DNA from: Thermaceae bacterium
GTDB taxonomy: Bacteria > Deinococcota > Deinococci > Deinococcales > Marinithermaceae
DNA: 49,885 nucleotides
Reading direction: 5' to 3'
NCBI GenBank assembly: GCA_026985615.1
Contig: JALSQD010000026.1
Span: 1 to 49,885, forward strand
The notes beneath the pieces were generated by a model, which was not told the DNA's origin, ran no database searches, and saw only the letters and a list, made by a program, of their open reading frames with translations. Below are positions 31,270 through 40,664 of this stretch, one piece after another (position 1 is the stretch's first letter; every line of letters begins with the position of its first letter). Made by a program: the position numbers and the translations under genes.

Positions 31270-33741
31270 ATGTCGGGTAAGACCCTGGTGGTGGTCGAGT
31301 CGCCCGCGAAGGCCAAGACCATCAAGAAAATTCTGGGCAGCCATTACGAGGTCAAGGCCAGCGTCGGCCACGTGGCCGACCTGCCCCAACGCGACCTGGG
31401 GGTGGACCTCGAGAACGATTTCGAGCCCAAGTACGTGGTCAAGAAGGACAAGCAGAAGGTCGTGAACGACCTCAAGAAGGCGGCCAAGAAGGCAAGCCGG
31501 GTGCTGCTCGCCACCGACCCCGACCGCGAGGGGGAGGCCATCAGCTGGCACGTGGCGCGGTTGCTCGAGCTCGACCCCAACCAGCCCCTGCGGGTGCACT
31601 TTCACGAGATCACGCCCCGGGTGGTCCAAGCCGCGGTCAAGGAGCCGACCCCCATCAACCAGAATCTGGTGGACGCTCAGCAGGCGCGCCGGGTGCTCGA
31701 CCGGCTGGTGGGCTACAACCTCAGCCCCGTCCTCTCGGCCCAGTTCCGCCAGCGGGCGCTCTCGGCGGGCCGGGTGCAGTCGGTGGCACTCAGGCTCATC
31801 ACCGAGCGCGAGGCCGAGATCGAGGCCTTCGTTCCCAAAGAGTACTGGACCCTCATCGGCACCTTCGACGCCGGAGCGCGCTTCGACGCCGAGCTCTACG
31901 AGATCGACGGCAAGCGTGTGCTCGACAAGAAAACGGAAAACTTCCTCATCACCTCCGAAGATCATGCGCGACAGGTCGAGCGCGAGGTAAAGGCCGTGTC
32001 CGCCTGGCAGGTGGCGGCGGTGGAGCGCAAGGAGAAGAAGCGCCACGCCCTGCCCCCCTTCACCACCTCGACCCTGCAGCAGGCCGCCTCGAGCCGCCTG
32101 GGCTGGGGCGCGGGCCGCACCATGCGCGTCGCGCAGCGGCTTTACGAGGGCGTCAACCTGGGCCCCGAAGGGCCGGTGGGCCTGATCACCTACATGCGCA
32201 CCGACTCGGTCCGCATCGCCCCCGAGGCGATCGCTGAGGCGCGCGCCTTCATCCCCAAGCAGTACGGCCCCGACTACCTGCCCCCCAAGCCCAATTACTA
32301 CCGGGGTAAGAAGTCCAATGTCCAGGACGCCCACGAGGCCATCCGCCCCACCCGGGTCGAGCGGGCGCCGGAGCAGGTGCGGCCCTACCTCTCCGACGAG
32401 GAGTACAAGCTCTACGACCTCATCTGGCGCCGCTTCGTCGCCAGCCAGATGACGCCGGCGGTCTACGACCAGACGACGATTACCGTTGAGGGCGGCAGAT
32501 TTACCTTTCGCGTCGCCGGTTCCATCCTCAAGTTCGACGGCTTTTTGCGGGTCTGGGGGCGCGACCAGCAGGACGAACAGCCGCTGCCCGAGGTGGCCGC
32601 CGGCGCGCCGGCGCGGCTGGTCGAGCTCAAGAGCGAGCAGCACTTCACCCAGCCGCCCCCGCGCTACACTGACGCCAGCCTGGTCAAGAAGATGGAGGAG
32701 CTGGGCATCGGCCGCCCCTCCACCTACGCGCCCACGATCGAGACGCTGGAAAAACGCGCCTACGTTGAGCGTCAGGGGCGGGCGCTCAAACCCACCGAGC
32801 TGGGCAAGCAGGTGGTGGGCTTTTTGGTGGAGCACTTCCCGCGGGTAGTGGCCTACGAGTTCACCGCCCAGGTCGAGGACAAGCTGGACGAGGTGGAGGA
32901 GGGCAAGCAGCCCTGGCCCGAGGTGGTGCGCCAGTTCTACCAACCCTTCACTGAGGAGCTGGAGCGGGTGCCGCGCAAGACCTGCCCGGTCTGCGGGCGG
33001 CCGCTCGAGGTCAAGGTGAGCCGCTACGGCCAGTTCCTCGGCTGCACCGGCTACCCCGAGTGCACCTACACCGAGCCGCTCGAGCAAAAGAAAGAACCCG
33101 AACCCATCGGTGAGAACTGCCCCAAATGCGGCGCGCCGCTGGTGCGCAAGTGGGGTCGCTACGGTTCCTTCATCGCCTGCAGCGCCTACCCTAAGTGCGA
33201 CTACACCCGCGACGAAGCCCCCTCCACCGGCGTCACCTGCCCCAAGTGCAAGGAAGGGGAGATCGTTCGCAAGATCAGCCGCCGCGGCAAGCCCTACTAC
33301 CGCTGCAACAAGCAGGGTTGCGACTTCGTCGTCTTCGACCCGCCGGCCGAGCAGACCTGCCCCAAGTGCGGCTGGGTGATGGTTAAGAAGGGCAAGAAGG
33401 AAGTCCTCAAGTGCTCCAACCCCGACTGCGAGGACTACGCCTACCCCAACCTCAAGAACCGCCCGGCGCGTAAGACGACCGCGCGCAAGAAGACGGACCG
33501 CAAGAAGAGCGCGGCGAAGAAGAAGACCGGCCCCAAGGCCACCTGGGCCGACCTCGAGCCCTTTACCGCCGGGCTCGAAGAGGCCGAGCGGCGGCTGGTG
33601 ATCCAGACCGAGGCCGAGGGGATGCCGCTAGAGAGAGCAGCGGCCAACCTGGGCATCACCGCCGAGGAGGCGGCCAAGCTGCACAAGCGGGCGATGTTCA
33701 AGCTGCGCATGGCCTATGGCCGGGCCAAAAAGAACTCCTGA
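31270..33741 (+). CDS. topA: DNA topoisomerase I with sigma-4-like C-terminal tail
   Basis: An 823-residue type IA topoisomerase that relaxes negative supercoils. TOPRIM at the start (LVVVESPAKAKTIKK, ATDPDREGEAISWH), catalytic Tyr308 in GLITYMRTDSVRI, and HEAIRPT. Four C4 zinc fingers span about 570-720 (CPVCGRP, CPKCGAP, CPKCKEGE, CPKCGWV). After a Lys-rich linker (KTTARKKTDRKKSAAKKK) a tail of about 65 residues (LEEAERRLVIQTEAEGMPLE, LGITAEEAAKLHKRAMFKLR) looks like sigma-factor region 4, a helix-turn-helix not usual in TopA. Leaderless start at 31270. Confidence 0.95.
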   Translation: MSGKTLVVVESPAKAKTIKKILGSHYEVKASVGHVADLPQRDLGVDLENDFEPKYVVKKDKQKVVNDLKKAAKKASRVLLATDPDREGEAISWHVARLLELDPNQPLRVHFHEITPRVVQAAVKEPTPINQNLVDAQQARRVLDRLVGYNLSPVLSAQFRQRALSAGRVQSVALRLITEREAEIEAFVPKEYWTLIGTFDAGARFDAELYEIDGKRVLDKKTENFLITSEDHARQVEREVKAVSAWQVAAVERKEKKRHALPPFTTSTLQQAASSRLGWGAGRTMRVAQRLYEGVNLGPEGPVGLITYMRTDSVRIAPEAIAEARAFIPKQYGPDYLPPKPNYYRGKKSNVQDAHEAIRPTRVERAPEQVRPYLSDEEYKLYDLIWRRFVASQMTPAVYDQTTITVEGGRFTFRVAGSILKFDGFLRVWGRDQQDEQPLPEVAAGAPARLVELKSEQHFTQPPPRYTDASLVKKMEELGIGRPSTYAPTIETLEKRAYVERQGRALKPTELGKQVVGFLVEHFPRVVAYEFTAQVEDKLDEVEEGKQPWPEVVRQFYQPFTEELERVPRKTCPVCGRPLEVKVSRYGQFLGCTGYPECTYTEPLEQKKEPEPIGENCPKCGAPLVRKWGRYGSFIACSAYPKCDYTRDEAPSTGVTCPKCKEGEIVRKISRRGKPYYRCNKQGCDFVVFDPPAEQTCPKCGWVMVKKGKKEVLKCSNPDCEDYAYPNLKNRPARKTTARKKTDRKKSAAKKKTGPKATWADLEPFTAGLEEAERRLVIQTEAEGMPLERAAANLGITAEEAAKLHKRAMFKLRMAYGRAKKNS

Positions 33742-33760
33742 CCCGGCCGTAAGCTAAAAC

Positions 33761-33785
33761 AGGGGCGGGCCAAAGGCCCGCCCCT
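33761..33785 (-). terminator. Terminator between convergent topA and gyrB
   Basis: AGGGGCGGGCC (33761-33771) pairs with GGCCCGCCCCT (33775-33785), an 11-base-pair stem. On the minus strand it is followed by TTTT, so it is best oriented for gyrB, about 85 bases beyond the gyrB stop; it may also block topA transcription. Confidence 0.65.
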
Positions 33786-33798
33786 GCACCGTTCCGCG

Positions 33799-33870
33799 TA
33801 CCACGCGCCAACTACCACATACCAATTACTGCATACCAATTACTACGCACCGGCCACCACGTACCGGTTG
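33799..33870. repeat. Heptamer tandem repeat array (TACCACG type)
   Basis: Ten consecutive seven-base units, most fitting TACCAxx or variants such as TACTACG and CACCACG, fill the space between the terminator and the gyrB stop. The period is strictly seven with no indel. Related arrays occur at 38599, 39021 and 42837. Not a CRISPR: no spacers. Confidence 0.75.
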
Positions 33871-35784
<1,914 letters not shown>

Positions 35785-35829
35785 TGTCCTCCTCTTTGCT
35801 TGGGCAAGATTGCACTGCCCTTTCGCGTC

Positions 35830-35859
35830 ATTATACCATGCCGGCCGCGCCCATTACAA
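35830..35859 (-). promoter_or_regulatory. gyrB promoter
   Basis: On the minus strand, TTGTAA (35854-35859) and TATAAT (35830-35835) are separated by 18 bases. Transcription would start near 35823, leaving a leader of about 40 bases with a normal ribosome-binding site, in contrast to the many leaderless genes nearby. Confidence 0.65.
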
Positions 35860-35927
35860 ACCAGGACGCCCGTCGCCGACGCAATTCTTCATTCGCGCAA
35901 AGCCCGAAATCCTGGACCTGCCCCCAC

Positions 35928-36434
35928 CTAGAAAGCAAAGCCGAAGCCCACCGACGCCCCCATGCCCTCGGGCCAGCCGCCGCTGATGGTGATGTCGCCC
36001 ACCACGTTGGGGAATACGCGGTACTGGAGGCTCGCCAGCCCTTCCACGACGGGGAGCAGCCGCCGGATCTCCTGTCCCAGGCTGTCGCGCAGATAACAAA
36101 GCTGTCCGCCGCCCCCGGCGCCGTAGCGGATCCGGTAGGTGGTCGAGGCGTGTAGCGTCCAGCCGAGGTAATCCACGGCCGCGGTGTAGCACACCCCCAC
36201 GGCGGGGTTGCTGCCCTGCGTGGCAACGAGGCTCATGTCGAAACGCCCCCGGTATTCCCAGAGATCCAGGAAGCCGCCCGCGCGGGCGACGGGGTTGAGG
36301 CCAAAGTCGATGGCCCCCGCCCCCTGCATGGCGAAGACGCCCTGGACCTCGTCCATGGGGATGGGGGTGTGGAAGACGTGGGTCTGGGCCAAAACGGGTA
36401 AAACCAGCCAGAGCACAAACGCGAAGCGCCGCAT
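35928..36434 (-). CDS. Small exported, outer-membrane-barrel-like protein
   Basis: A 168-residue exported protein with signal peptide MRRFAFVLWLVLPVLA. The mature chain alternates short amphipathic strands rich in Gly, Tyr, Val and Thr and ends ASVGFGFAF, a C-terminal aromatic strand of the kind recognised by the BAM machinery. Two cysteines (GVCYTA, QLCYL) could pair. A small outer-membrane barrel is the best structural guess; the function is unknown. Both neighbours are unrelated. Confidence 0.6.
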   Translation of the reverse strand: MRRFAFVLWLVLPVLAQTHVFHTPIPMDEVQGVFAMQGAGAIDFGLNPVARAGGFLDLWEYRGRFDMSLVATQGSNPAVGVCYTAAVDYLGWTLHASTTYRIRYGAGGGGQLCYLRDSLGQEIRRLLPVVEGLASLQYRVFPNVVGDITISGGWPEGMGASVGFGFAF

Positions 36435-36531
36435 GTGATCAGTTTAAAGCCGTTTGCGATTGGGTGCTGGGCCCAAGGGCAACGTGCGTGGTCGTGCGTC
36501 CGTCGAGCGAACCTTCAGACGAGGACGAGAA

Positions 36532-36935
36532 GGTGAAGCATAAGAAGGGCGTGGTGGATTGTACTGGCGGTTCTCGCGATGCTGCTGGCAGCCTGCGGAG
36601 GGCAGGGAACGAGCGGGTCCGGAACCGACGGCACCACCTCGATCGACGTGAGGGACGTGGCGGAGTCCTTGAGTGCGGCCAACGACCAGCTCATCCGAGC
36701 GGCCCAGCCGCTCGCGCTTGCTGGCGCGCATGCTGCACCGGTTAGTGCTCGCAGGCGACCTTGGTGAACGCGCACTTACAGTGCGGGGAGTATCGATGGG
36801 GGAAGTGCCAGCCATTCGGGAACCGACTGCGACGGCAATCTCGTGTTTTTCCAGAGAGCCTGGTCGCCGACACACGTTTGCATTACCGCAGACGGCGACA
36901 CGGTTTGCGTTAGAACTAAGACCCGCCGTGCGTAA
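36532..36935 (+). pseudogene. Decayed lipoprotein gene (frameshift and in-frame stop)
   Basis: From 36552 one frame reads AWWIVLAVLAMLLAACGGQG, a lipoprotein signal with lipobox LAAC, then a soluble stretch (TSIDVRDVAESLSAANDQL). The start lies in another frame: GTG AAG CAT AAG AAG at 36532 would join it if one G were removed. A TGA at 36765 interrupts the frame, which then continues to TAA at 36935 with a Cys-containing tail (TDCDGNLVFFQRAW, HVCITADGDTVCVR). Two lesions suggest a pseudogene of a small lipoprotein. The remainder of 36435-36968 holds nothing else recognised, apart from a hairpin at 36946-36967. Confidence 0.45.
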
Positions 36936-36945
36936 GGAAAGCAGA

Positions 36946-36967
36946 CCGCCCGGGTTTAACCGGGCGG
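36946..36967 (-). terminator. Hairpin at the 3' end of the trp operon
   Basis: CCGCCCGG (36946-36953) pairs with CCGGGCGG (36960-36967), loop GTTTAA, immediately beyond the trpD stop. No U-run follows on the minus strand, so terminator strength is uncertain. Confidence 0.45.
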
Positions 36968-36968
36968 A

Positions 36969-37973
36969 CTATTCGCGGGTGCGCGTGGCCTCCACCAGCC
37001 GCTCGAGCACCTCTCTGGCCGCACCCTCGTCGAGGAGGGCGCCGGCCTTTTGCAGCCCTTCTTCCAGGCTTTCCGCCCGCCCCGCGGCTACCAGGCCGGC
37101 GGCCGCGTTGAGCGCCACCACGTCGCGTTTCGGCCCCCGCTCCTTGCCCGAGAGGATGCGGCGGGTGAGGGCGGCGTTTTCTTCGGGCTCGCCTCCGGCC
37201 AGCGCCTCGAGCGGGGCCTCTTCCAGTCCGTAGTCGCTGGCGTTGAAGGTGAAGCGGCGCGTGCGTCCGTCCTTGAGCTCGACCACCTCGTTCTCGCCCA
37301 GGGTCAGCTCGTCGGTGCCGCGCGAGTGGACCACCCAGGCCCCCTTGACCCCGAGCTCGCCCAGCGCGTAGGCCATGGGCTCGAGCAACGCCGGTGCGTA
37401 GACGCCCAGCAGGAAGTACTGCGCTCGCGCCGGGTTGGTGAGCGGTCCCAACACGTTGAAGACGGTCCGGGTCTTCAGTTCGGCCCGCACCGGGGCGACG
37501 TGGCGCATGGCCGGGTGATGGGTGCGGGCGAAGAGGAAGCCGATGCCCACCTCTTCGATTACCCGGGCCACCTGCTCCGGCTCCAGCTCGATGTTGACCC
37601 CCAGGGCTTCGAGCACGTCGGCCGAGCCGCTGCGCGAGCTTGCCGCCCGGTTGCCGTGCTTGGCTACCTTGAGGCCGGCCGCCGCCAGCACGAAGGCGAC
37701 GGTGGTGGAGATGTTGAAGGTGCCGGCGCCGTCGCCGCCGGTCCCCACCACGTCCACCAGTTCGCCCGTCACCTCTACCGGCCGCGCCGCTTCACGCATG
37801 GCGCGGGCGAAGCCGGCGATCTCGTCGGGCGTCTCGCCACGCACCTTGAGCGCCGCCAGCAGCGCCGCCGTCTGCACCTGGCTCAGCTCGCCGGTCATCA
37901 TCCGGCCCATTAGGGCGTGGGCCTCGTCCTGGGACAGGGGTTCGCCACTTAGCACCTTGTCGAACTCGGTCAT
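36969..37973 (-). CDS. trpD: Anthranilate phosphoribosyltransferase
   Basis: A 334-residue enzyme joining anthranilate and PRPP in tryptophan synthesis. DVVGTGGDGAGTFNISTTVAFV is the PRPP/Mg site, KHGNRAASSRSGSADVLEALG the second family motif, FLFARTHHPAMRHVAPVRAEL and NVLGPLTNPA follow. Length is standard. It overlaps trpG by four bases (ATGA) and is the last gene of the operon. Confidence 0.95.
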   Translation of the reverse strand: MTEFDKVLSGEPLSQDEAHALMGRMMTGELSQVQTAALLAALKVRGETPDEIAGFARAMREAARPVEVTGELVDVVGTGGDGAGTFNISTTVAFVLAAAGLKVAKHGNRAASSRSGSADVLEALGVNIELEPEQVARVIEEVGIGFLFARTHHPAMRHVAPVRAELKTRTVFNVLGPLTNPARAQYFLLGVYAPALLEPMAYALGELGVKGAWVVHSRGTDELTLGENEVVELKDGRTRRFTFNASDYGLEEAPLEALAGGEPEENAALTRRILSGKERGPKRDVVALNAAAGLVAAGRAESLEEGLQKAGALLDEGAAREVLERLVEATRTRE

Positions 37974-38644
37974 CGTTCTTCCTCCCGCGGGTTGGTCTTC
38001 CAGTAGAGCCCGACCTCGCCCAGCCAGTTGGCCAAAAGCTGCAGCCCCAGCTCGGTGAGGATGCTCTCGGGGTGGAACTGTACGCCGACCGTGGGGAAAC
38101 GCACGTGGCGCACCGCCTGCACGGTCTGCTGCCCCTCCTCGGGCGTCCAGGCCAGCACCTCCAGCTTGCCGGGCAGATCATCGATCACGAGCGAGTGGTA
38201 GCGGGTGGCGGTGAAGGGGTTGGGCAGGCCCATGAAGATACTCCGGCCGGAATGTTCGATGGGGCTGGTCTTGCCGTGCATCAATCGCGGCGCCGGTACC
38301 ACCTTGGCGCCGAAGGCGGCGCCGATGGCCTGGTGGCCCAGGCAGACGCCGAGAATGGGCAGGCGCGGGGCGTACTCCTTGATGAGCGGGATCGAAAGCC
38401 CGGCTTCTTCGGGCGTGCCCGGCCCCGGCGAGATGACCACGGCGTCGGGGGCGAGCCTGTCCACGTCCTCGAGCTCGAACTTGTCGTTGCGCCAGACGGT
38501 CAGCCGCGCCCCCAACTGGCCCAGGTAGTCGGCGAGGTTGTAGGTGAAGGAGTCGTAGTTGTCGACGAGGAGGATGTGGGGGGTGGGGGGCACCTCTTTA
38601 GCCTGTGGCCTGTAGCCTGTGGCCTGTGGTTTCTTGTCTTTCAT
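37970..38644 (-). CDS. trpG: Anthranilate synthase glutaminase subunit, with repeat-derived N-terminus
   Basis: A 224-residue class I glutamine amidotransferase feeding ammonia to TrpE. Catalytic Cys101 is in ILGVCLGHQAIG; His and Glu are in VQFHPESILTE. Ordinary TrpG begins at ILLVDNYDSFTYNL; here about 21 extra residues (KPQATGYRPQAKE) precede it, encoded by heptamer repeats at 38599-38633. ATG 38644 has AGGAGGG upstream, so the extension is probably translated. A GTG at residue 18 is an alternative start with weaker support. Twelve bases follow the four-helix-bundle gene stop. Confidence 0.93.
   Translation of the reverse strand: MKDKKPQATGYRPQAKEVPPTPHILLVDNYDSFTYNLADYLGQLGARLTVWRNDKFELEDVDRLAPDAVVISPGPGTPEEAGLSIPLIKEYAPRLPILGVCLGHQAIGAAFGAKVVPAPRLMHGKTSPIEHSGRSIFMGLPNPFTATRYHSLVIDDLPGKLEVLAWTPEEGQQTVQAVRHVRFPTVGVQFHPESILTELGLQLLANWLGEVGLYWKTNPREEER
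38599..38633. repeat. Heptamer repeats inside the 5' end of trpG
   Basis: Four direct heptamers alternating TAGCCTG and TGGCCTG (38599-38626), plus a degenerate fifth, all within the trpG reading frame. A seven-base period shifts frame each unit, so the peptide repeats only after 21 bases. Confidence 0.75.
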
Positions 38645-38655
38645 TTGCGGCCCTC

Positions 38656-39003
38656 CTAGTAGGAGATGAAGGCGGAGATTTGCTTGGCAAGGGACGAAAC
38701 GCGCGCGTTCAGTTCCTCGAAGTTCGCATGCGCTAAGTAGCCAAGATCGCGCGAGAGCCTAAGCAGCGTATCCAATTCGTAAGCGCTGCCCAATGCAATC
38801 CGCGAATACCGTGAAAGCTCGGCGGCTGTACTGCGGCCGACGCCCTCGGCCAAGTTGGCGGGAATGGAAACAACGGCCCGGCGCACCTGGGCAGTTAAGC
38901 CGTAAACCTCTTCTTTGGGCCAGGAATTCGAGGCCCGATAAATGTCTTTGGCCAGCCGCATACCTTCCTGCCAGGTGCGGAGGTTTTCAACGCTTTTAGG
39001 CAT
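38656..39003 (-). CDS. Four-helix-bundle protein (S23/avd-like family)
   Basis: A 115-residue helical protein. VENLRTWQEGMRLAKDIYRA, then FPKEE-like SWPKEEVYGLTAQVRRAVVSIPANLAEGVGR, then SRYSRIALGSAYELDTLLRLSRDLGYL are the signatures of the family first seen in 23S rRNA intervening sequences and related to the avd accessory of diversity-generating retroelements. No reverse transcriptase or rRNA gene is present here. GGAGGTG precedes ATG 39003; an earlier start at 39060 is unsupported. It sits between trpE and trpG on the same strand and is flanked on both sides by heptamer repeats. Confidence 0.85.
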   Translation of the reverse strand: MPKSVENLRTWQEGMRLAKDIYRASNSWPKEEVYGLTAQVRRAVVSIPANLAEGVGRSTAAELSRYSRIALGSAYELDTLLRLSRDLGYLAHANFEELNARVSSLAKQISAFISY

Positions 39004-39020
39004 TCGAGCACCTCCATAGG

Positions 39021-39077
39021 TGGCACGTAGCCCGTAGGATTGATTGAACGTTTTTTCCACGAGCTACAGGCCACAAG
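39021..39077. repeat. Heptamer repeats between trpE and the four-helix-bundle gene
   Basis: TGGCACG, TAGCCCG and TAGGATT at 39021-39041 and, in opposite orientation, AGCTACA and GGCCACA at 39062-39075. They match the units in the trpG 5' end and bracket the start side of the four-helix-bundle gene. Confidence 0.6.
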
Positions 39078-39096
39078 CTTATTACCCTTTCCACCC

Positions 39097-40500
39097 TCAC
39101 AGCCCCTTCTCTGCCAATTCGACTGCCCTCATCAACGCCTTCGCCTTGTTCACGCACTCCTGGTATTCCCGCTCCGGGTCGCTGTCGGCCACCACGCCGG
39201 CGCCGGCCTGGACGTGGACCCGGCCGCCGGAGATGACGAAGGTGCGCAGCGTCAGCGCCATGTCCATCTGGCCGTCGTAGGCGATGTAGCCGAAGGCGCC
39301 GCCGTAGGGGCCGCGGCGGGTGGGCTCGAGCTCGTCGATGATCTCCATCGCCCGAATCTTGGGCGCGCCGCTGGCGGTGCCCATAGGAATCACGCTGGCC
39401 AGGGCGTCGAGCGGGGTCTTGTCTTTCCTCAGCTCGCCGGTCACGGTGCTGACGATGTGCATGACATGCGAGTAGTGCTCCACCACCATCAGCTCGTCCA
39501 CCCTGACGCTGCCGTGCTTGGCCACCCGGCCGATGTCGTTGCGGCTCAGGTCCACCAGCATCACGTGCTCAGCCCGCTCCTTCTCGTCGGCCAGCAGCTC
39601 CTCGGCCAGCGCCCGGTCTTCCTCGGGCGTCTTGCCGCGTGGGCGAGTGCCGGCGATGGGGCGAGTGGTTACTGTGCGGCCGTCGGAGCGCAGCAGGCTC
39701 TCGGGACTGGCCGAAACCAGCGTCACCTCGCTTAGGTCGAGGTAGCCCATGTAGGGGCTGGGGTTGACGCTCCTGAGCGCCCGGTAGAGGGCGAAGGGGT
39801 GCACGCCCAGCTCGGCCGAGAAGCGCACCGAGGGCACCACCTGGAAGATGTCGCCGGCGCGGATGTACTCCTTGCTCTTTTCCACGATACGGGCGTAGTC
39901 TTCCGGGCTCAGGTTGGCAGCGAACTCGGTGCGGCGGCCGCCGCGCTCGCCGGGAACCCCGGGCAGCGGGCCGCGCAGCCTGCGCTCGGCGGCGTCCAGC
40001 AGATCGTGCGCCCGGGCGGTGGCCGAGGGGCCGTCGCCCAGCGCCGGGGCGACCAGGTGCAGCACCTGCTTGAAGTGGTCGAAGACGACCACCAACTCCG
40101 GCTCAAAGAAGAGCAGGTCGGGCGCGCCGATCTCGTCGGGGTTCGCATCGGGCAGCTCCTCGTAGTAGCGCACCAGGTCGTAGGCCACGTAGCCCACCGC
40201 CCCGCCCCAGAACGGCGGCAGCTCGTGGCCGTTCGTCACCTCGCGGTGTACCGCGTGGTAGAGCGTGGCCAGCGGGTCTTCGGCCTCCACCTCGGCACCG
40301 TCGATGGTAAAAGCGCCATCTTTTAACCTGAAGGTCCTGCGCGCCCCCACGCCGATGATCGAGTAGCGGCTCCAGCGCTTGCCGGCCTCGACCGACTCGA
40401 GCAAGAAGCTGGGCGAGGCTTTTTCGGCCAGCTTCAGGTAAGCGGTCACCGGCGTTTCCAGGTCGGCAAGCAGGGTCTTGACCACGGGTTTCGTCTTCAT
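39097..40500 (-). CDS. trpE: Anthranilate synthase component I
   Basis: A 467-residue chorismate-utilising enzyme forming anthranilate. The Trp feedback-inhibition motif LLES is at residues 33-36 (SPSFLLES), and the catalytic half carries PIAGTRPRGKTPEEDRALAEELLADEKERAEHVMLVDLSRNDIGRV and GTASGAPKIRAMEIIDELEPTRRGPYGGAFGY. So enzyme activity should be inhibited by tryptophan, in addition to attenuation of transcription. The start ATG 40500 follows GGAAGGGG by about ten bases; the open frame extends upstream through the attenuator and is not coding. Confidence 0.95.
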   Translation of the reverse strand: MKTKPVVKTLLADLETPVTAYLKLAEKASPSFLLESVEAGKRWSRYSIIGVGARRTFRLKDGAFTIDGAEVEAEDPLATLYHAVHREVTNGHELPPFWGGAVGYVAYDLVRYYEELPDANPDEIGAPDLLFFEPELVVVFDHFKQVLHLVAPALGDGPSATARAHDLLDAAERRLRGPLPGVPGERGGRRTEFAANLSPEDYARIVEKSKEYIRAGDIFQVVPSVRFSAELGVHPFALYRALRSVNPSPYMGYLDLSEVTLVSASPESLLRSDGRTVTTRPIAGTRPRGKTPEEDRALAEELLADEKERAEHVMLVDLSRNDIGRVAKHGSVRVDELMVVEHYSHVMHIVSTVTGELRKDKTPLDALASVIPMGTASGAPKIRAMEIIDELEPTRRGPYGGAFGYIAYDGQMDMALTLRTFVISGGRVHVQAGAGVVADSDPEREYQECVNKAKALMRAVELAEKGL

Positions 40501-40516
40501 CGTCGTGTCCCCTTCC

Positions 40517-40550
40517 AAAAAGAAAAACTCCCGGTGTGCTGCACCCCGGG
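40517..40550 (-). terminator. trp attenuator terminator
   Basis: The minus-strand RNA segment 40550-40530 folds as CCCGG.GUG-CAG-CAC.CCGGG (nine-position stem with one G/A mismatch), followed by AG, UUUUU, C, UUUUU. It ends 16 bases before the trpE start. An upstream CCCCGGGG (40571-40578) can pair with the left arm to form the antiterminator. Confidence 0.9.
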
Positions 40551-40578
40551 AATCAAGCAAGCGCCGTCCGCCCCGGGG

Positions 40579-40620
40579 CTAACCGGGCCACCACCAGAAG
40601 CGAGCGGCGAAGCGTTTCAT
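40579..40620 (-). CDS. trpL: trp leader peptide with three tandem Trp codons
   Basis: A 13-residue frame MKRFAARFWWWPG ending in TAG, with three consecutive TGG codons at 40596-40588. The stop is followed directly by the self-complementary CCCCGGGG and then the terminator hairpin, the arrangement required for ribosome-mediated attenuation: stalling at Trp codons frees the antiterminator, fast reading lets the terminator form. The ATG lies only seven bases after the TATAGT box, so the leader peptide itself is read from a leaderless or nearly leaderless RNA. Confidence 0.9.
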   Translation of the reverse strand: MKRFAARFWWWPG

Positions 40621-40627
40621 TGCCCAC

Positions 40628-40656
40628 ACTATACCGACCCCGCCGCTTTCGGACAA
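40628..40656 (-). promoter_or_regulatory. trp operon promoter
   Basis: On the minus strand TTGTCC (40651-40656), a 17-base spacer and TATAGT (40628-40633). The expected start of transcription, about 40621, coincides with the leader-peptide ATG at 40620. Confidence 0.8.
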
Positions 40657-40664
40657 GCCGAACC

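Noticed and set aside
30586..33087. Open frame of more than 800 codons on the minus strand opposite the lipoprotein, DUF502 and topA genes
   Set aside because: The plus strand carries TopA with intact catalytic and zinc-finger motifs and two further recognisable genes. Long antisense frames are expected from high GC at third codon positions, and this one has no recognisable motif.
33799..33870. CRISPR array
   Set aside because: The units are seven bases, contiguous and degenerate; there are no unique spacers and no cas genes.
39097..40560. A longer TrpE starting at 40560
   Set aside because: The extra 20 codons would translate the attenuator terminator and its U-run; the ribosome-binding site and family start point to 40500.
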